A stretch of 64,000 nucleotides of DNA from Pedobacter paludis. GTDB taxonomy: Bacteria; Bacteroidota; Bacteroidia; Sphingobacteriales; Sphingobacteriaceae. Shown one piece after another: positions 35,488-44,419 of the stretch. Positions within the stretch are counted from its first letter, which is position 1. Each line of letters starts with the position of its first letter. A model generated the notes under the pieces. It did no database searches, had not been told where the DNA came from, and saw nothing but the letters and a program-made list of their open reading frames with translations. Both the position numbers and the translations under genes were made by a program. Where the stretch lies: the NCBI RefSeq assembly GCF_003173575.1, contig NZ_QGNY01000002.1:744001-808000 (forward strand), read 5' to 3'.

Positions 35488-36780
35488 ATGTACAAAAGAA
35501 TAAATTATATTACAGCCATACTCGTTCTAGTTTGTGGTTTAAGTGTTCAGGCACAGGTTACCACATCATCACCTTATTCGAGATACGGATTTGGAAATAT
35601 CAAAGGTTCCTTACTTCCTCAACTTAGAGCAATGGGCGGTATTTCTACCGCAGTAAACAAAGTTTCTGGTTTTAATTACATCAATATGCAAAACCCTGCA
35701 TCCTACGCAGGAATCAATTTAACCACAATTGATATTGGCATGAGTGCAAGTTTGACTAATCTATCAAAAGGAAGTACAAGCGAGAATAATTTCAACTCCA
35801 CATTTAGTCATTTGGCGTTTGCTGCGCCTGTAACCAGAAGGTCTGCATTAAGTTTCGGTATTTTGCCATATTCAGATCTTGGATATAGCTACAGAAATAC
35901 GGTAAAAGTTGATACCATGTCGGTTGATCAAATTTATCAAGGTGAAGGTGGTTTATCTAAAGCTTATTTAGGCTATGGATATCGTTTTGGAGATCACTTA
36001 AGAATAGGTGGTAACTTGGAATATATTTTTGGAAATCTACAAACTACACGTTCAACAGAATATGTTAGTTTAGGTTCTATTAACTCAAGGTTGCAAAACA
36101 AAAATAGTGTAGGTGGTTTAAATTACTCATACGGAATCCAATATGACATCAACGTAGGCGCTAAAACACTTTTAACCTTGGGCTATTCTGGTAGTTCATC
36201 AGGTAAAATTAATTCTTCGCAATCGTTCTTTGCTACGCAATATTCGTATGATGCAAGCGGCAATGAAAATACGGCGATTGATACTTTAAGCGCAATTGAT
36301 AACGGTAAATCAAGCCTGAAACTTCCATTAACCCATAACTTTGGTATTGCAATTCAGCAAAATGATAAATGGATGGTTGGCGCTGATTTTAGAATGAGCA
36401 AATGGTCAGCGGTAAGCATCAACAATGTAAATCAAGGCTTGCAAGATAGTTGGGGTGCTTCAATTGGTGGTCAATGGACTCCAGATTATACATCGTACAA
36501 CAGTTATATGAAACGTGTAGATTATCGCTTAGGGTTTAATTACGATAAAACCTTTATCAAGATCGGTAATCAGGATATTAAGCAAATGGGCGCATCATTA
36601 GGTTTTGGTTTTCCATTGCCATCTGCAAATGCAGGGTCTGCCTTTTATAAAATTAACTTTACAACAGAAGTTGGCCAGAGAGGAACACTCAATAATAACC
36701 TGGTTAAGGAACAATACATCAATTTCCACTTAGGCTTTACCTTAAACGATACCTGGTTCCGTAAGTATAGAGTAGATTAA
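35488..36780 (+). CDS. Outer-membrane beta-barrel protein (porin-like)
   Basis: About 430 residues with a signal peptide (MYKRINYITAILVLVCGLSVQAQ). An earlier ATG at 35467 would overlap coaX and spoil the signal peptide, so 35488, one base after the coaX stop, is preferred. The mature part begins TSSPYSRYGFGNI and has many alternating amphipathic strands and Gly/Asn/Ser-rich turns, ending in a short strand (FRKYRVD) rather than a strict terminal Phe. It resembles barrels next to lptC in Bacteroidota. Its stop codon overlaps the lptC start. Cargo or role unknown. Confidence 0.78.
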   Translation: MYKRINYITAILVLVCGLSVQAQVTTSSPYSRYGFGNIKGSLLPQLRAMGGISTAVNKVSGFNYINMQNPASYAGINLTTIDIGMSASLTNLSKGSTSENNFNSTFSHLAFAAPVTRRSALSFGILPYSDLGYSYRNTVKVDTMSVDQIYQGEGGLSKAYLGYGYRFGDHLRIGGNLEYIFGNLQTTRSTEYVSLGSINSRLQNKNSVGGLNYSYGIQYDINVGAKTLLTLGYSGSSSGKINSSQSFFATQYSYDASGNENTAIDTLSAIDNGKSSLKLPLTHNFGIAIQQNDKWMVGADFRMSKWSAVSINNVNQGLQDSWGASIGGQWTPDYTSYNSYMKRVDYRLGFNYDKTFIKIGNQDIKQMGASLGFGFPLPSANAGSAFYKINFTTEVGQRGTLNNNLVKEQYINFHLGFTLNDTWFRKYRVD

Positions 36781-37355
36781 TGAAACTGAGCGCATTTATA
36801 TATGTTGCATTTTTGGGGTTGTCTTTATTTTTGGCTTCCTGTGGAGATGACGACCTAAAAAATGCAAATTCGGTAGCTTCTGGTAAAATTACGCTAACCC
36901 GCGATACCACAAAAGGCGTTGAGATTGTTTATAGCGATTCTGCTCGTGTTAAAGCAAAAGGAAATGCTCCAATAATGGTAAAGATCACACCATCAACTGG
37001 AGGTACAGAACAGGAAATGCCCAGTGGCGTAAAGATCGATTTCTTTAATGTTCAAAATGGTACTGTTGATGGTACTCTAATTTCTGATTACGCGATTAGA
37101 AAAGACCAAGAACTAAAAACGACTTTTAGAAAAAATGTAATCGTTAAAAATAATAAGGGCGATACATTTTCATCTGAGGAGCTGATTTGGGATGAGGCTA
37201 AAAAACTGTTTTATTCCAACCAAAAAGTAAGAGTGCAAAGTGTAGACGGAAATATTGTTGAGGGTGTTAATTTCGAAGCGCCTCAGGATTTTAGCACATA
37301 TAAGATTAATAATGGGAATGGGCAGGTTAATTTAAAAGATAACATTGCGCCATAG
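36780..37355 (+). CDS. lptC: LPS export ABC transporter periplasmic protein LptC
   Basis: A 191-residue lipoprotein: the lipobox LFLASC places the acylated cysteine at residue 21, unlike the membrane-helix-anchored LptC of E. coli. The mature part has the LptC pattern, with GVEIVYSDSARVKAKGNAP, the segment GVKIDFFNVQ, TTFRKNVIVKNNKGDTFSSEELIWD and FYSNQKVRVQSVDGNIVEG. It should form part of the periplasmic bridge carrying lipopolysaccharide from the inner to the outer membrane. The start overlaps the barrel stop by one base (TAATG). Confidence 0.88.
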   Translation: MKLSAFIYVAFLGLSLFLASCGDDDLKNANSVASGKITLTRDTTKGVEIVYSDSARVKAKGNAPIMVKITPSTGGTEQEMPSGVKIDFFNVQNGTVDGTLISDYAIRKDQELKTTFRKNVIVKNNKGDTFSSEELIWDEAKKLFYSNQKVRVQSVDGNIVEGVNFEAPQDFSTYKINNGNGQVNLKDNIAP

Positions 37356-37576
37356 AACTTAGTAAATGCTCGGCTGATCAATTAGAGAATGTTAGAATTT
37401 GCAATTTTCGAGCATCATTCTATCAATTAATCATTCCATCATTCTCTCATTTTTTACACTAGCTATTTGCTTAAAAATTAAACACTTGATAAATAAAATT
37501 TTGTGTTTACTTTTTTGAGGCAAATTTGTATCTTGCGCCCTCTTAAAAAAAACTAAATAAATTTATAAAGTACAAT

Positions 37577-39661
37577 ATGGGATTAATGACATTTTTGCGT
37601 AACCGTGCTGGCTATATTCTAGTCTTTGCTATTGGTTTTGCAATTGTTGCATTTTTAGTAGGTGATGCAATTAACGTGGGTAAACCTTTTTGGGCAGCAA
37701 ACCAAAAAACAGTAGGTTCGGTTGATGGGAAAGATATCAGCATTGATGAGTTCGGACCAAAGGTAGATCAGAATTTGAATCAATTTAAACAACAATACGG
37801 CGGTAGTGCAAACGCACAAATGACTGCAATGGCTGTAGATCAAGCTTGGAATGCAGAATTAGCTGGTGTTTTGTTAAATAAAGAATACGAGCGTTTAGGC
37901 TTAACTGTATCTGATGATGAATTATTGGATTTATTGCAAGGTCAAAATCCTAGCCCATTAATTAAACAGTATTTTTCTAATCCTCAAACAGGTCAGGTAG
38001 ATCGTGTTACGCTTATGAACTTCCTTAAATCTAAGGAGCCTCAAGCCGTTAGCCAATCTAACTTATTGCAACAAGAGATTAAAAATCAAAGCTTACAACA
38101 GAAATATTCTAACTTAATCCGTAACTCGGTTTATGTAACTTCGTTAGAAGCAACAGATGAATACAATAATCGTAACAAACTGGCTAACTTCAAATATGTA
38201 AGCTTAGATTACACTTCAATACCTGATGCTTCGGTTAAACCAACTGATGCTGATTATTCTGATTATTACGATCAAAATAAAGCACGTTTCAACAATCCAC
38301 AGGAAACACGTTCATTTGATTATGTAACTTTCAGCATTAGCCCAACGGCTGCAGATTCATTGGCAGTAAAAACTCAGGTTGATAAAATTGCGGCAAACTT
38401 TAAAGTGGCTCCAAACGATTCACTTTTTGCGGCAATTAATTCTGATGTTAAAATTCCTTTCACTTATTTATCTAAAGGTAAATTAGATCCAGCTGTAGAC
38501 TCAGCAGTTTTTGCTTTGCCAGCAGGAAGTTTTTACGGACCAAAATTAACAGGAACATCCTACAAAATAGTTAAAGTTGTAGATACCCGTTTCTCACCAG
38601 ATTCAGTAAAAGCAAGCCATATCCTAATCGATCCGGCTAAAGTTGGCGGCGAAGATAAAGCAGTTAAACTTGCCGATTCGTTAAAAGGCTTAATCTTGAA
38701 AGGTGGTAACTTCGCAGAATTGGCTAAGAATTATAGTGTAGACGGATCTAAAGACAAAGGTGGCGAGCTCGGTACTTTTGCTCGTGGTGCAATGGTACCT
38801 GAATTTGAAAACGCAGTATTCGATGGTAAAACAGGAGACATCAAAGTGGTTAAATCTCAGTTTGGTATCCATGTAATCAAAATCGAAAAACAAATCGGTT
38901 CATCTAAAGTAGCCAAGTTGGCTTATGTAGAGAAAGCTTTAGGCGCAAGCAGCAAAACTCAAGCAGCTGCCTACAAAGCCGCAAGTAATTTCTTAAACGA
39001 TGTTAAAGGAAAAGATTTTAGCAAATACGCACAGGAGAAAGGCTTAAAAGTTGCGGTTGCAGACAAAATTGCGCCAACTCAGGGTTTCGCTGCTGGATTA
39101 GATAATCCACGTAAATTGATTCAAGACGCTTACGCTGGAGATAAAGGTGATGTATTGCCTGAAATCTACACTATGACAAATGCGTATGTAATTGCACATG
39201 TAACCGAGATTAGACCAAAAGGTACACTGCCACTAGAAGCTGTTAAGAAAGAAATTGAGCCAATGGTTCGCAACGCTGTTAAAGCTAAAATGCTGAAAGA
39301 GAAATTCGACAAAGCTGGCAAGGCAAGTTTAGATCAAATTGCTTCTAAAGTTGGTCGTCCGGTTAATCCAGTTCAGAATATTGTTTTCGCTAACCCAATT
39401 ATTCCAGGCGTAGCACAGGAAAATAAATTGGTTGGTAGCGTATTCGGTTCTCAACCAGGTAAAGTTTCTGCCCCGGTAGATGGCGAACGTGGTGTTTACA
39501 TATTCTCTGTAGATGGATTTACAAATCCAGCTCCAATTGCAAACATGTTTAAACAGAAAGAAAGCATGATGTTAAGTTTAGGTCAGCGCTCTTTAGGTGC
39601 GGCTTTCCAGGCTTTGCAGGATAATGCTACGATAAAAGACAATCGCGTGAAATTCTATTAA
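37577..39661 (+). CDS. PpiD/SurA-like peptidyl-prolyl cis-trans isomerase
   Basis: A 694-residue membrane-anchored foldase. One N-terminal helix (about residues 12-30) is followed by a SurA_N-like chaperone region and a parvulin domain at about 343-438, seen in VKASHILIDP, GGNFAELAKNYSVD, GGELGTFARGAMVPEFENAVF and FGIHVIKIEKQ. A second, degenerate parvulin-like segment follows to about residue 640. This is the PpiD layout, and it should help outer-membrane and secreted proteins fold in the periplasm. It has a strong terminator downstream. The 221-base gap upstream (37356-37576) shows no gene. Confidence 0.92.
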   Translation: MGLMTFLRNRAGYILVFAIGFAIVAFLVGDAINVGKPFWAANQKTVGSVDGKDISIDEFGPKVDQNLNQFKQQYGGSANAQMTAMAVDQAWNAELAGVLLNKEYERLGLTVSDDELLDLLQGQNPSPLIKQYFSNPQTGQVDRVTLMNFLKSKEPQAVSQSNLLQQEIKNQSLQQKYSNLIRNSVYVTSLEATDEYNNRNKLANFKYVSLDYTSIPDASVKPTDADYSDYYDQNKARFNNPQETRSFDYVTFSISPTAADSLAVKTQVDKIAANFKVAPNDSLFAAINSDVKIPFTYLSKGKLDPAVDSAVFALPAGSFYGPKLTGTSYKIVKVVDTRFSPDSVKASHILIDPAKVGGEDKAVKLADSLKGLILKGGNFAELAKNYSVDGSKDKGGELGTFARGAMVPEFENAVFDGKTGDIKVVKSQFGIHVIKIEKQIGSSKVAKLAYVEKALGASSKTQAAAYKAASNFLNDVKGKDFSKYAQEKGLKVAVADKIAPTQGFAAGLDNPRKLIQDAYAGDKGDVLPEIYTMTNAYVIAHVTEIRPKGTLPLEAVKKEIEPMVRNAVKAKMLKEKFDKAGKASLDQIASKVGRPVNPVQNIVFANPIIPGVAQENKLVGSVFGSQPGKVSAPVDGERGVYIFSVDGFTNPAPIANMFKQKESMMLSLGQRSLGAAFQALQDNATIKDNRVKFY

Positions 39662-39682
39662 TTAGAAATTACGTAATTTTGT

Positions 39683-39717
39683 AACCGTCCTAACTTTTAG
39701 TTTGGACGGTTTTTTTA
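39683..39717 (+). terminator. Intrinsic terminator after the PpiD-like gene
   Basis: AACCGTCC (39683-39690) pairs with GGACGGTT (39704-39711), with extra pairing inside the loop, and ends in seven T residues. Confidence 0.9.
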
Positions 39718-39727
39718 TTAATACGCC

Positions 39728-40243
39728 ATGGAGATTCAAGAAAACATCATCAATAAGGTAGCAAGCAGCGGTTTAATTACTTTAAATTTAGAAGATTATT
39801 ACGATCAAGGAGAAAGGGTATTGTATGATATCAAGGATAATCTTTTCCATGGCTTAATTTTAAAGGAAAAAGATTTTCGCGAGTTTATCAAAACGCACGA
39901 TTGGTCTCAATATCAAGATAAAAATGTAGCAATCGTTTGTTCTGCTGACGCTATTGTTCCTACTTGGGCCTATATGTTATTGGCAAATAGAATGAAGCCC
40001 TTTGCAAAAGAAATCGTATTTGGTGGTTTAGATACGCTTGAAGCGGTTATGTTTACCAAAGCGATATCCAAAATAGATCCTAATACTTATGCCAATGAAC
40101 GTGTTGTGGTAAAAGGATGTGGAGATATTGATATCCCTGTTTCGGCTTATGTAGAAATTACCAATCTTTTAACGCCAGTAGTTAAAAGCATTATGTTTGG
40201 CGAGCCTTGCTCGACAGTTCCGGTTTACAAAAGAAAAGATTAG
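39728..40243 (+). CDS. DUF2480 family protein
   Basis: A 171-residue soluble protein. It matches the Bacteroidota family DUF2480 along its length: NKVASSGLITLNLEDYYDQGERVLYDIKD near the start, FREFIKTHDWSQYQDKNVAIVCSADAIVPTWAYMLL in the middle, and VVVKGCGDIDIPVSAYVEIT with FGEPCSTVPVYKR at the end. The function is unknown. A conserved cysteine in FGEPCSTVP and another in GCGD could bind metal, but this is speculation. Confidence 0.85.
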   Translation: MEIQENIINKVASSGLITLNLEDYYDQGERVLYDIKDNLFHGLILKEKDFREFIKTHDWSQYQDKNVAIVCSADAIVPTWAYMLLANRMKPFAKEIVFGGLDTLEAVMFTKAISKIDPNTYANERVVVKGCGDIDIPVSAYVEITNLLTPVVKSIMFGEPCSTVPVYKRKD

Positions 40244-40343
40244 TGAAAATTGGTTTGCTTTTTGCATATCTTTCGTACTGATTGTAGCGAATTAATCTTC
40301 TGGATATTTTGCAGAGATCAACACAAATGAAAAACACAAGCAA

Positions 40344-41117
40344 ATGAAAACACTATTTTTAATTTTGGCAATGGCGCTTGGCGCTATGCCAGCCATAGCA
40401 CAGGAGTTGCCCTTAGAGAAGAAGCCTGTATTTCAAGACGGGGAAGTTTTAAGCTATAAACTTAGATATGGGTTTATCACCGCTGCAGAAGCAACCATCA
40501 AAGTAACCAATTCTGATTTAAAATTTGATAACAAACCAACCTATAAACTTACCGTAGATGCACAAACATCAGGCACTTTTGATGTTTTTTATAAAATTAG
40601 AGACCATTATGATTCTTATATAGATAAGGTAGATTTGACACCTTATTTCTATCAGGAAAATATTAGAGAAGCCAGTTACAAACGACAAGATAAAGCAAGA
40701 TTTAATCAGGATGGTAAAAAAGTAGTATCCAATAGAGGAACTTTTACTACCCCAACTACACAGACATTCGATTTGGTTTCTGCCTATTATTTTGCCAGAA
40801 GTCTGGACATTTCGAAACTTAAGATAGGAGATAAATTTAAGTTGAATTATTTTCTTGGAGATGAGATTTCGGCTCTGGAAGTAGAATATGTAGGAAAAGA
40901 AACGGTTAAATGTAAGCTTGGAAACATTAGGTGTTTAAAATTCAGCCCTTCGATAAAGCCAGGCAGAATTTTTAAAAAGGATAGTCGCTTATATCTATGG
41001 GTAACCGATGATGGAAACCGAGTGCCTGTAAAGGCCCAAGTAGAAATATTGGTTGGTGCAGTTACCATGGAGCTTAAATCTGCAGATGGTTTAAAATATG
41101 CTTTAGCAAAAGAATAA
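40344..41117 (+). CDS. DUF3108 domain exported protein
   Basis: A 257-residue protein with signal peptide MKTLFLILAMALGAMPAIAQ. The mature region shows the DUF3108 pattern: FQDGEVLSYKLRYGFITAAEATIKV, YKLTVDAQTSGTFDVFYKIRDHYDSYID and IKPGRIFKKDSRLYLWVTDDGNRVPVKAQVEILVGAV. It is predicted to be a periplasmic beta protein with an LolA/LolB-like fold. The stop codon overlaps the following ATG by one base, tying it to the DUF3109 gene. Function not established. Confidence 0.85.
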   Translation: MKTLFLILAMALGAMPAIAQELPLEKKPVFQDGEVLSYKLRYGFITAAEATIKVTNSDLKFDNKPTYKLTVDAQTSGTFDVFYKIRDHYDSYIDKVDLTPYFYQENIREASYKRQDKARFNQDGKKVVSNRGTFTTPTTQTFDLVSAYYFARSLDISKLKIGDKFKLNYFLGDEISALEVEYVGKETVKCKLGNIRCLKFSPSIKPGRIFKKDSRLYLWVTDDGNRVPVKAQVEILVGAVTMELKSADGLKYALAKE

Positions 41118-41683
41118 TGATGATAGAAGTTGAACAGGTGCTTGTGCACGAAGATGTTTTAAAAGAAAACTTTGTATGTAATTTAAGTAAATGCAAAGGT
41201 ATTTGCTGTGTTGAAGGCGATTCGGGTGCGCCCTTAGATGTTGAGGAAACGGCTATACTGGCTGAAATTTATCCGAAAATTAAGCATTTGCTAAACGAGA
41301 AGGGGATTAAGGCCATTGAAGAACAAGGCGTTTATGTTACCGATTTAGATGGAGATTTAACAACGCCATGTGTAGATAAAAATAAAGAATGTGCTTATGT
41401 GCTATTTGAAGGCGGGATTACCAAATGCGCCATAGAAAAAGCATACGAACAGGGAATAGTAGACTGGCAAAAACCAATCTCATGCCATTTATACCCAATA
41501 CGCATTACGAAATACCCGGAATTTGAGGTTTTAAATTACGATAGATGGCACATCTGTCACGATGCATGCACTTTTGGAAGAGAGTTAAAAGTTCCAGTTT
41601 ATAGTTTCCTGAAAACACCATTAATCCGCAAATATGGAGAAGATTGGTACAAAGAACTGGAAAGCTCTATAGAGGCAATGTAA
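41117..41683 (+). CDS. DUF3109 family cysteine-rich protein
   Basis: A 188-residue cytoplasmic protein with many conserved cysteines: FVCNLSKCKGICCVEGDSGAPL, TPCVDKNKECAYV, CAIEKAYEQGI, ISCHLYPIR and HICHDACTFG. This is the DUF3109 signature, related to YkgJ-type proteins proposed to bind zinc or an iron-sulfur cluster. The biochemical function is unknown. The gene is translationally coupled to the DUF3108 gene by a one-base overlap. Confidence 0.88.
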   Translation: MMIEVEQVLVHEDVLKENFVCNLSKCKGICCVEGDSGAPLDVEETAILAEIYPKIKHLLNEKGIKAIEEQGVYVTDLDGDLTTPCVDKNKECAYVLFEGGITKCAIEKAYEQGIVDWQKPISCHLYPIRITKYPEFEVLNYDRWHICHDACTFGRELKVPVYSFLKTPLIRKYGEDWYKELESSIEAM

Positions 41684-41797
41684 CCTGTTTTTAATGTATT
41701 TGTATTTTTCCTAAATATGCCATGTTTACGCTTAAACCACGGGGATATATGGGAGCGGCTATGACGCAGCCTAAAGTATAATGGCGCAATGCTTAGC

Positions 41798-42445
41798 TTA
41801 AATCAGATTTCTAGTTATTTTTCCCTTTATTATATATAAAGAAGTAATGCTTTTTTTATCTATAATGGTATCTCCTTTAAAATTTGGATTCGAAGAACGA
41901 AGTGTAAGCTTGGATTTATCAGCATGCTCATAAATCATTTTAATGCTTCGCATGTTATTGGATTTTTCATCCGTCATGATTACATAAGCTTCTCCCCATT
42001 GCAAAACATCATGGTTTGTTACCTCTCTAACCGCAATAATTTCTCCCGATGCATATTTTGGGTACATGCTATCCCCATACACTGGTAAATAAGCAGTACA
42101 ATCGTTAAAAGGTTTGTAATTAACAAAATACTCTGCCTGTTCTTCTTCTAAGGCAAAAACATCTTCATCCGCTAAGCTGATATTAAAATAGGGAACGCCT
42201 TCTTTGGCTTCCGAAACAACTGGTCCCTTTTTTAAAAAAGGCTCTCCCGCTCCATCTTCAAGCCAAGATATATTTACATTGAACTTCAAAAAAAGCCTAT
42301 CCTTAATTGCAGTAGAAATGCCGATTCTTTCTCTCAGGATATCCGAAAGCGATCCTTGTTGGATGTTTAGGCTTTCTGCAAATTCCTTTTGAGTTTTAAA
42401 ATTTAATTTTTCTAGGATAATTTTTAGTCTCTGATTTTCAGTCAT
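41798..42445 (-). CDS. XRE-family regulator with S24/LexA-like C-terminal domain
   Basis: A 215-residue phage-repressor-like regulator. Residues about 1-65 form a helix-turn-helix (TQKEFAESLNIQQGSLSDILRERIG). The C-terminal part is an S24 peptidase fold with YLPVYGDSMYPKYASGEIIAVRE, where Ser in GDSM is the nucleophile, and the Lys in SIKMIY is the probable general base. The family includes C1/LexA/HdiR-type repressors that respond to stress by self-cleavage. It is divergent from an unknown gene across a 108-base gap with a 32-base palindrome, its likely operator. No prophage genes lie nearby. Confidence 0.87.
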   Translation of the reverse strand: MTENQRLKIILEKLNFKTQKEFAESLNIQQGSLSDILRERIGISTAIKDRLFLKFNVNISWLEDGAGEPFLKKGPVVSEAKEGVPYFNISLADEDVFALEEEQAEYFVNYKPFNDCTAYLPVYGDSMYPKYASGEIIAVREVTNHDVLQWGEAYVIMTDEKSNNMRSIKMIYEHADKSKLTLRSSNPNFKGDTIIDKKSITSLYIIKGKITRNLI

Positions 42446-42460
42446 TTAATATTTTTATTT

Positions 42461-42492
42461 TAAGTATAATGAATTATAATTCGTTATACTTA
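42461..42492. promoter_or_regulatory. 32-base near-perfect palindrome, likely operator of the XRE-S24 regulator
   Basis: TAAGTATAA (42461-42469) mirrors TTATACTTA (42484-42492), around the perfect 12-base core GAATTATAATTC (42471-42482); the single base on each side of the core is the only mismatch. It lies 16 bases from the regulator start and 62 bases from the divergent gene start. Binding is inferred from position and symmetry. Confidence 0.7.
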
Positions 42493-42553
42493 TTTTATTC
42501 TGTATGTTTGTTTCAGCAGCACAAGGTAGTTAAAATACTAAATTAATCTATAA

Positions 42554-43237
42554 ATGGAAAATTCTTCAAATATGATTCATGGTCATTTCACTCAGGAGGG
42601 GATTGATGATTTGGCATCGACCACCTTTGATAAAAGATTAGATTATTTAGAAAACTGGATTACAAATGAACGTAAATTAAGGCTACAAAAGGAAAATATA
42701 GAACAAATTGGATTTGAAAATACATGCCCGGTTATGTTGAGCACTGAACAGTTAGGCAATCCAAAGATTATAATAGAAAATTTCTTTAAAAATAATGATT
42801 TGACAAGCGCTAAATCAAAACTTAAAAACTGGTTTAAAACTGCGTTAACTGAAGATCTACAGTATGAAAATGGGAATGAGTTGCTTTTTTTTCATAATCA
42901 GATTATTCAATTGCTTCATGCAGGATATCTAATTGTACAGGATAAATCTTTCGATCAAGAAAAAAGTAGTTCAGAGCATCTGGTAAACAATCCTCATATG
43001 ATCAGTTGTTTAGATATAAACGAGCAAAGAAGCCCATTGGCATATTTAAATGCGATAAATACCATATCAAATCTAACTTTTTTAAGATATGGCATGCAAG
43101 AATGGCTTTATTCGGCACTAAGTAAAAGGAGTAGTATAAGCCATCTGAATAGTAAATTCATATTTGAACAATTTGAGCTTTTGGAAAAATTGTTTGAGGC
43201 ATTATTTTTGGTTTCTACCCGAGTTTTAAATAGATAA
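42554..43237 (+). CDS. Unknown protein divergent from the XRE-S24 regulator
   Basis: A 227-residue soluble protein of no family I recognise. It is mostly alpha-helical in composition: FDKRLDYLENWITNERKLRL near the start, AKSKLKNWFKTALTEDL in the middle, then a helix-rich C-terminal half ending FEQFELLEKLFEALFLVSTRVLNR. No signal peptide, membrane helix or metal motif. It is probably controlled by the shared palindrome at 42461-42492. It stands alone between the regulator and the rhamnose genes. It could be an effector whose expression depends on the S24 regulator. Confidence 0.7.
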   Translation: MENSSNMIHGHFTQEGIDDLASTTFDKRLDYLENWITNERKLRLQKENIEQIGFENTCPVMLSTEQLGNPKIIIENFFKNNDLTSAKSKLKNWFKTALTEDLQYENGNELLFFHNQIIQLLHAGYLIVQDKSFDQEKSSSEHLVNNPHMISCLDINEQRSPLAYLNAINTISNLTFLRYGMQEWLYSALSKRSSISHLNSKFIFEQFELLEKLFEALFLVSTRVLNR

Positions 43238-43367
43238 ACCTAGAACTCTCGTATTTAATTGAAGGTAGAAGTTGAAAATGGAACTAAGTTGTAGCCATTT
43301 AAGGCTAATAAGTTGTTTATGTGTAATATCTATGTTATTTTAGCTGACTGAAAATCATTTTTAAACT

Positions 43368-44417
43368 GTGAAAAAAATTCTAATTACCGGTGGAGCTGGT
43401 TTTATCGGTTCGCACGTTGTGCGTCGATTCGTAACCAATTATCCTCAATATGAGATTGTAAATCTTGATAAACTTACCTACGCTGGTAATCTGGCTAATT
43501 TAACAGATATTGAAAACAAGCCGAATTACCGGTTCGTAAAAGAAGATATTGCAGATGCCAATGCAATGAATGAACTGTTCAAAACAGAAAATTTTGATGC
43601 GGTAATTCATTTAGCTGCCGAAAGCCACGTAGACCGATCGATAGCAGATCCAACGGCTTTCGTAATTACAAATGTAATCGGCACTGTAAATTTATTAAAC
43701 GCTGCCCGGGAATATTGGAAAGGCGATTACGATAAAAAAAGATTTTATCATGTAAGTACCGATGAGGTTTATGGTGCATTGGGTGAAGAGGGTATGTTTA
43801 CTGAAACAACTGCATACGATCCTCATAGCCCGTACTCGGCTTCTAAAGCAAGTTCTGATCATTTTGTAAGGGCTTATCATGATACTTACGGAATGGATTG
43901 TGTAATTTCTAATTGCTCTAACAATTATGGTTCACACCATTTTCCAGAAAAATTAATTCCATTAGCCATTAACAATATTAAAAACAATAAACCTGTGCCC
44001 GTTTATGGCAAAGGCGAAAATGTTCGTGATTGGTTATGGGTAGAAGATCATGCTCGTGCTATTGATGTTATTTTCCATAATTCTAAAACCGGAGATACTT
44101 ATAATATCGGAGGTCATAATGAGTGGAAGAACATCGATTTGATCAACTTATTATGTTCAATCATGGACCAAAAATTGGGTCGTGAGGCAGGTGAATCTGC
44201 AAAATTAATTACTTATGTAACCGATAGAGCAGGTCATGACCTACGTTACGCGATAGATTCGACTAAACTTCAAAATCAATTGGATTGGGTTCCAAGTTTA
44301 CAGTTCGAGGAAGGATTGGCTAAAACAGTCGATTGGTATCTTCAGAATGAAGACTGGTTAAACAATGTCACTTCGGGCAATTATCAATCTTATTACGATA
44401 AACAGTACAATCACTAA
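43368..44417 (+). CDS. rfbB: dTDP-glucose 4,6-dehydratase
   Basis: Second enzyme of dTDP-L-rhamnose synthesis, converting dTDP-glucose to dTDP-4-keto-6-deoxyglucose with NAD. The 349-residue extended SDR begins with a GTG codon. GGAGFIGSHVVRRF is the NAD loop, HLAAESHVDRSI is the conserved substrate loop, STDEVYGALGEEGMF holds the catalytic Thr-Asp-Glu, and YSASKASSDHFV the Tyr-Lys pair. First gene of rfbBCD; two bases separate it from rfbC. Confidence 0.95.
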   Translation: MKKILITGGAGFIGSHVVRRFVTNYPQYEIVNLDKLTYAGNLANLTDIENKPNYRFVKEDIADANAMNELFKTENFDAVIHLAAESHVDRSIADPTAFVITNVIGTVNLLNAAREYWKGDYDKKRFYHVSTDEVYGALGEEGMFTETTAYDPHSPYSASKASSDHFVRAYHDTYGMDCVISNCSNNYGSHHFPEKLIPLAINNIKNNKPVPVYGKGENVRDWLWVEDHARAIDVIFHNSKTGDTYNIGGHNEWKNIDLINLLCSIMDQKLGREAGESAKLITYVTDRAGHDLRYAIDSTKLQNQLDWVPSLQFEEGLAKTVDWYLQNEDWLNNVTSGNYQSYYDKQYNH

Positions 44418-44419
44418 AA

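Noticed and set aside
37356..37576. Possible gene or RNA in the gap before the PpiD-like gene
   Set aside because: Only weak short complementarities and T-rich stretches; no ORF, no exact -7 box, no stable hairpin.
41798..43237. Prophage repressor region
   Set aside because: The regulator is repressor-like, but no integrase, structural or replication phage gene lies within the window.
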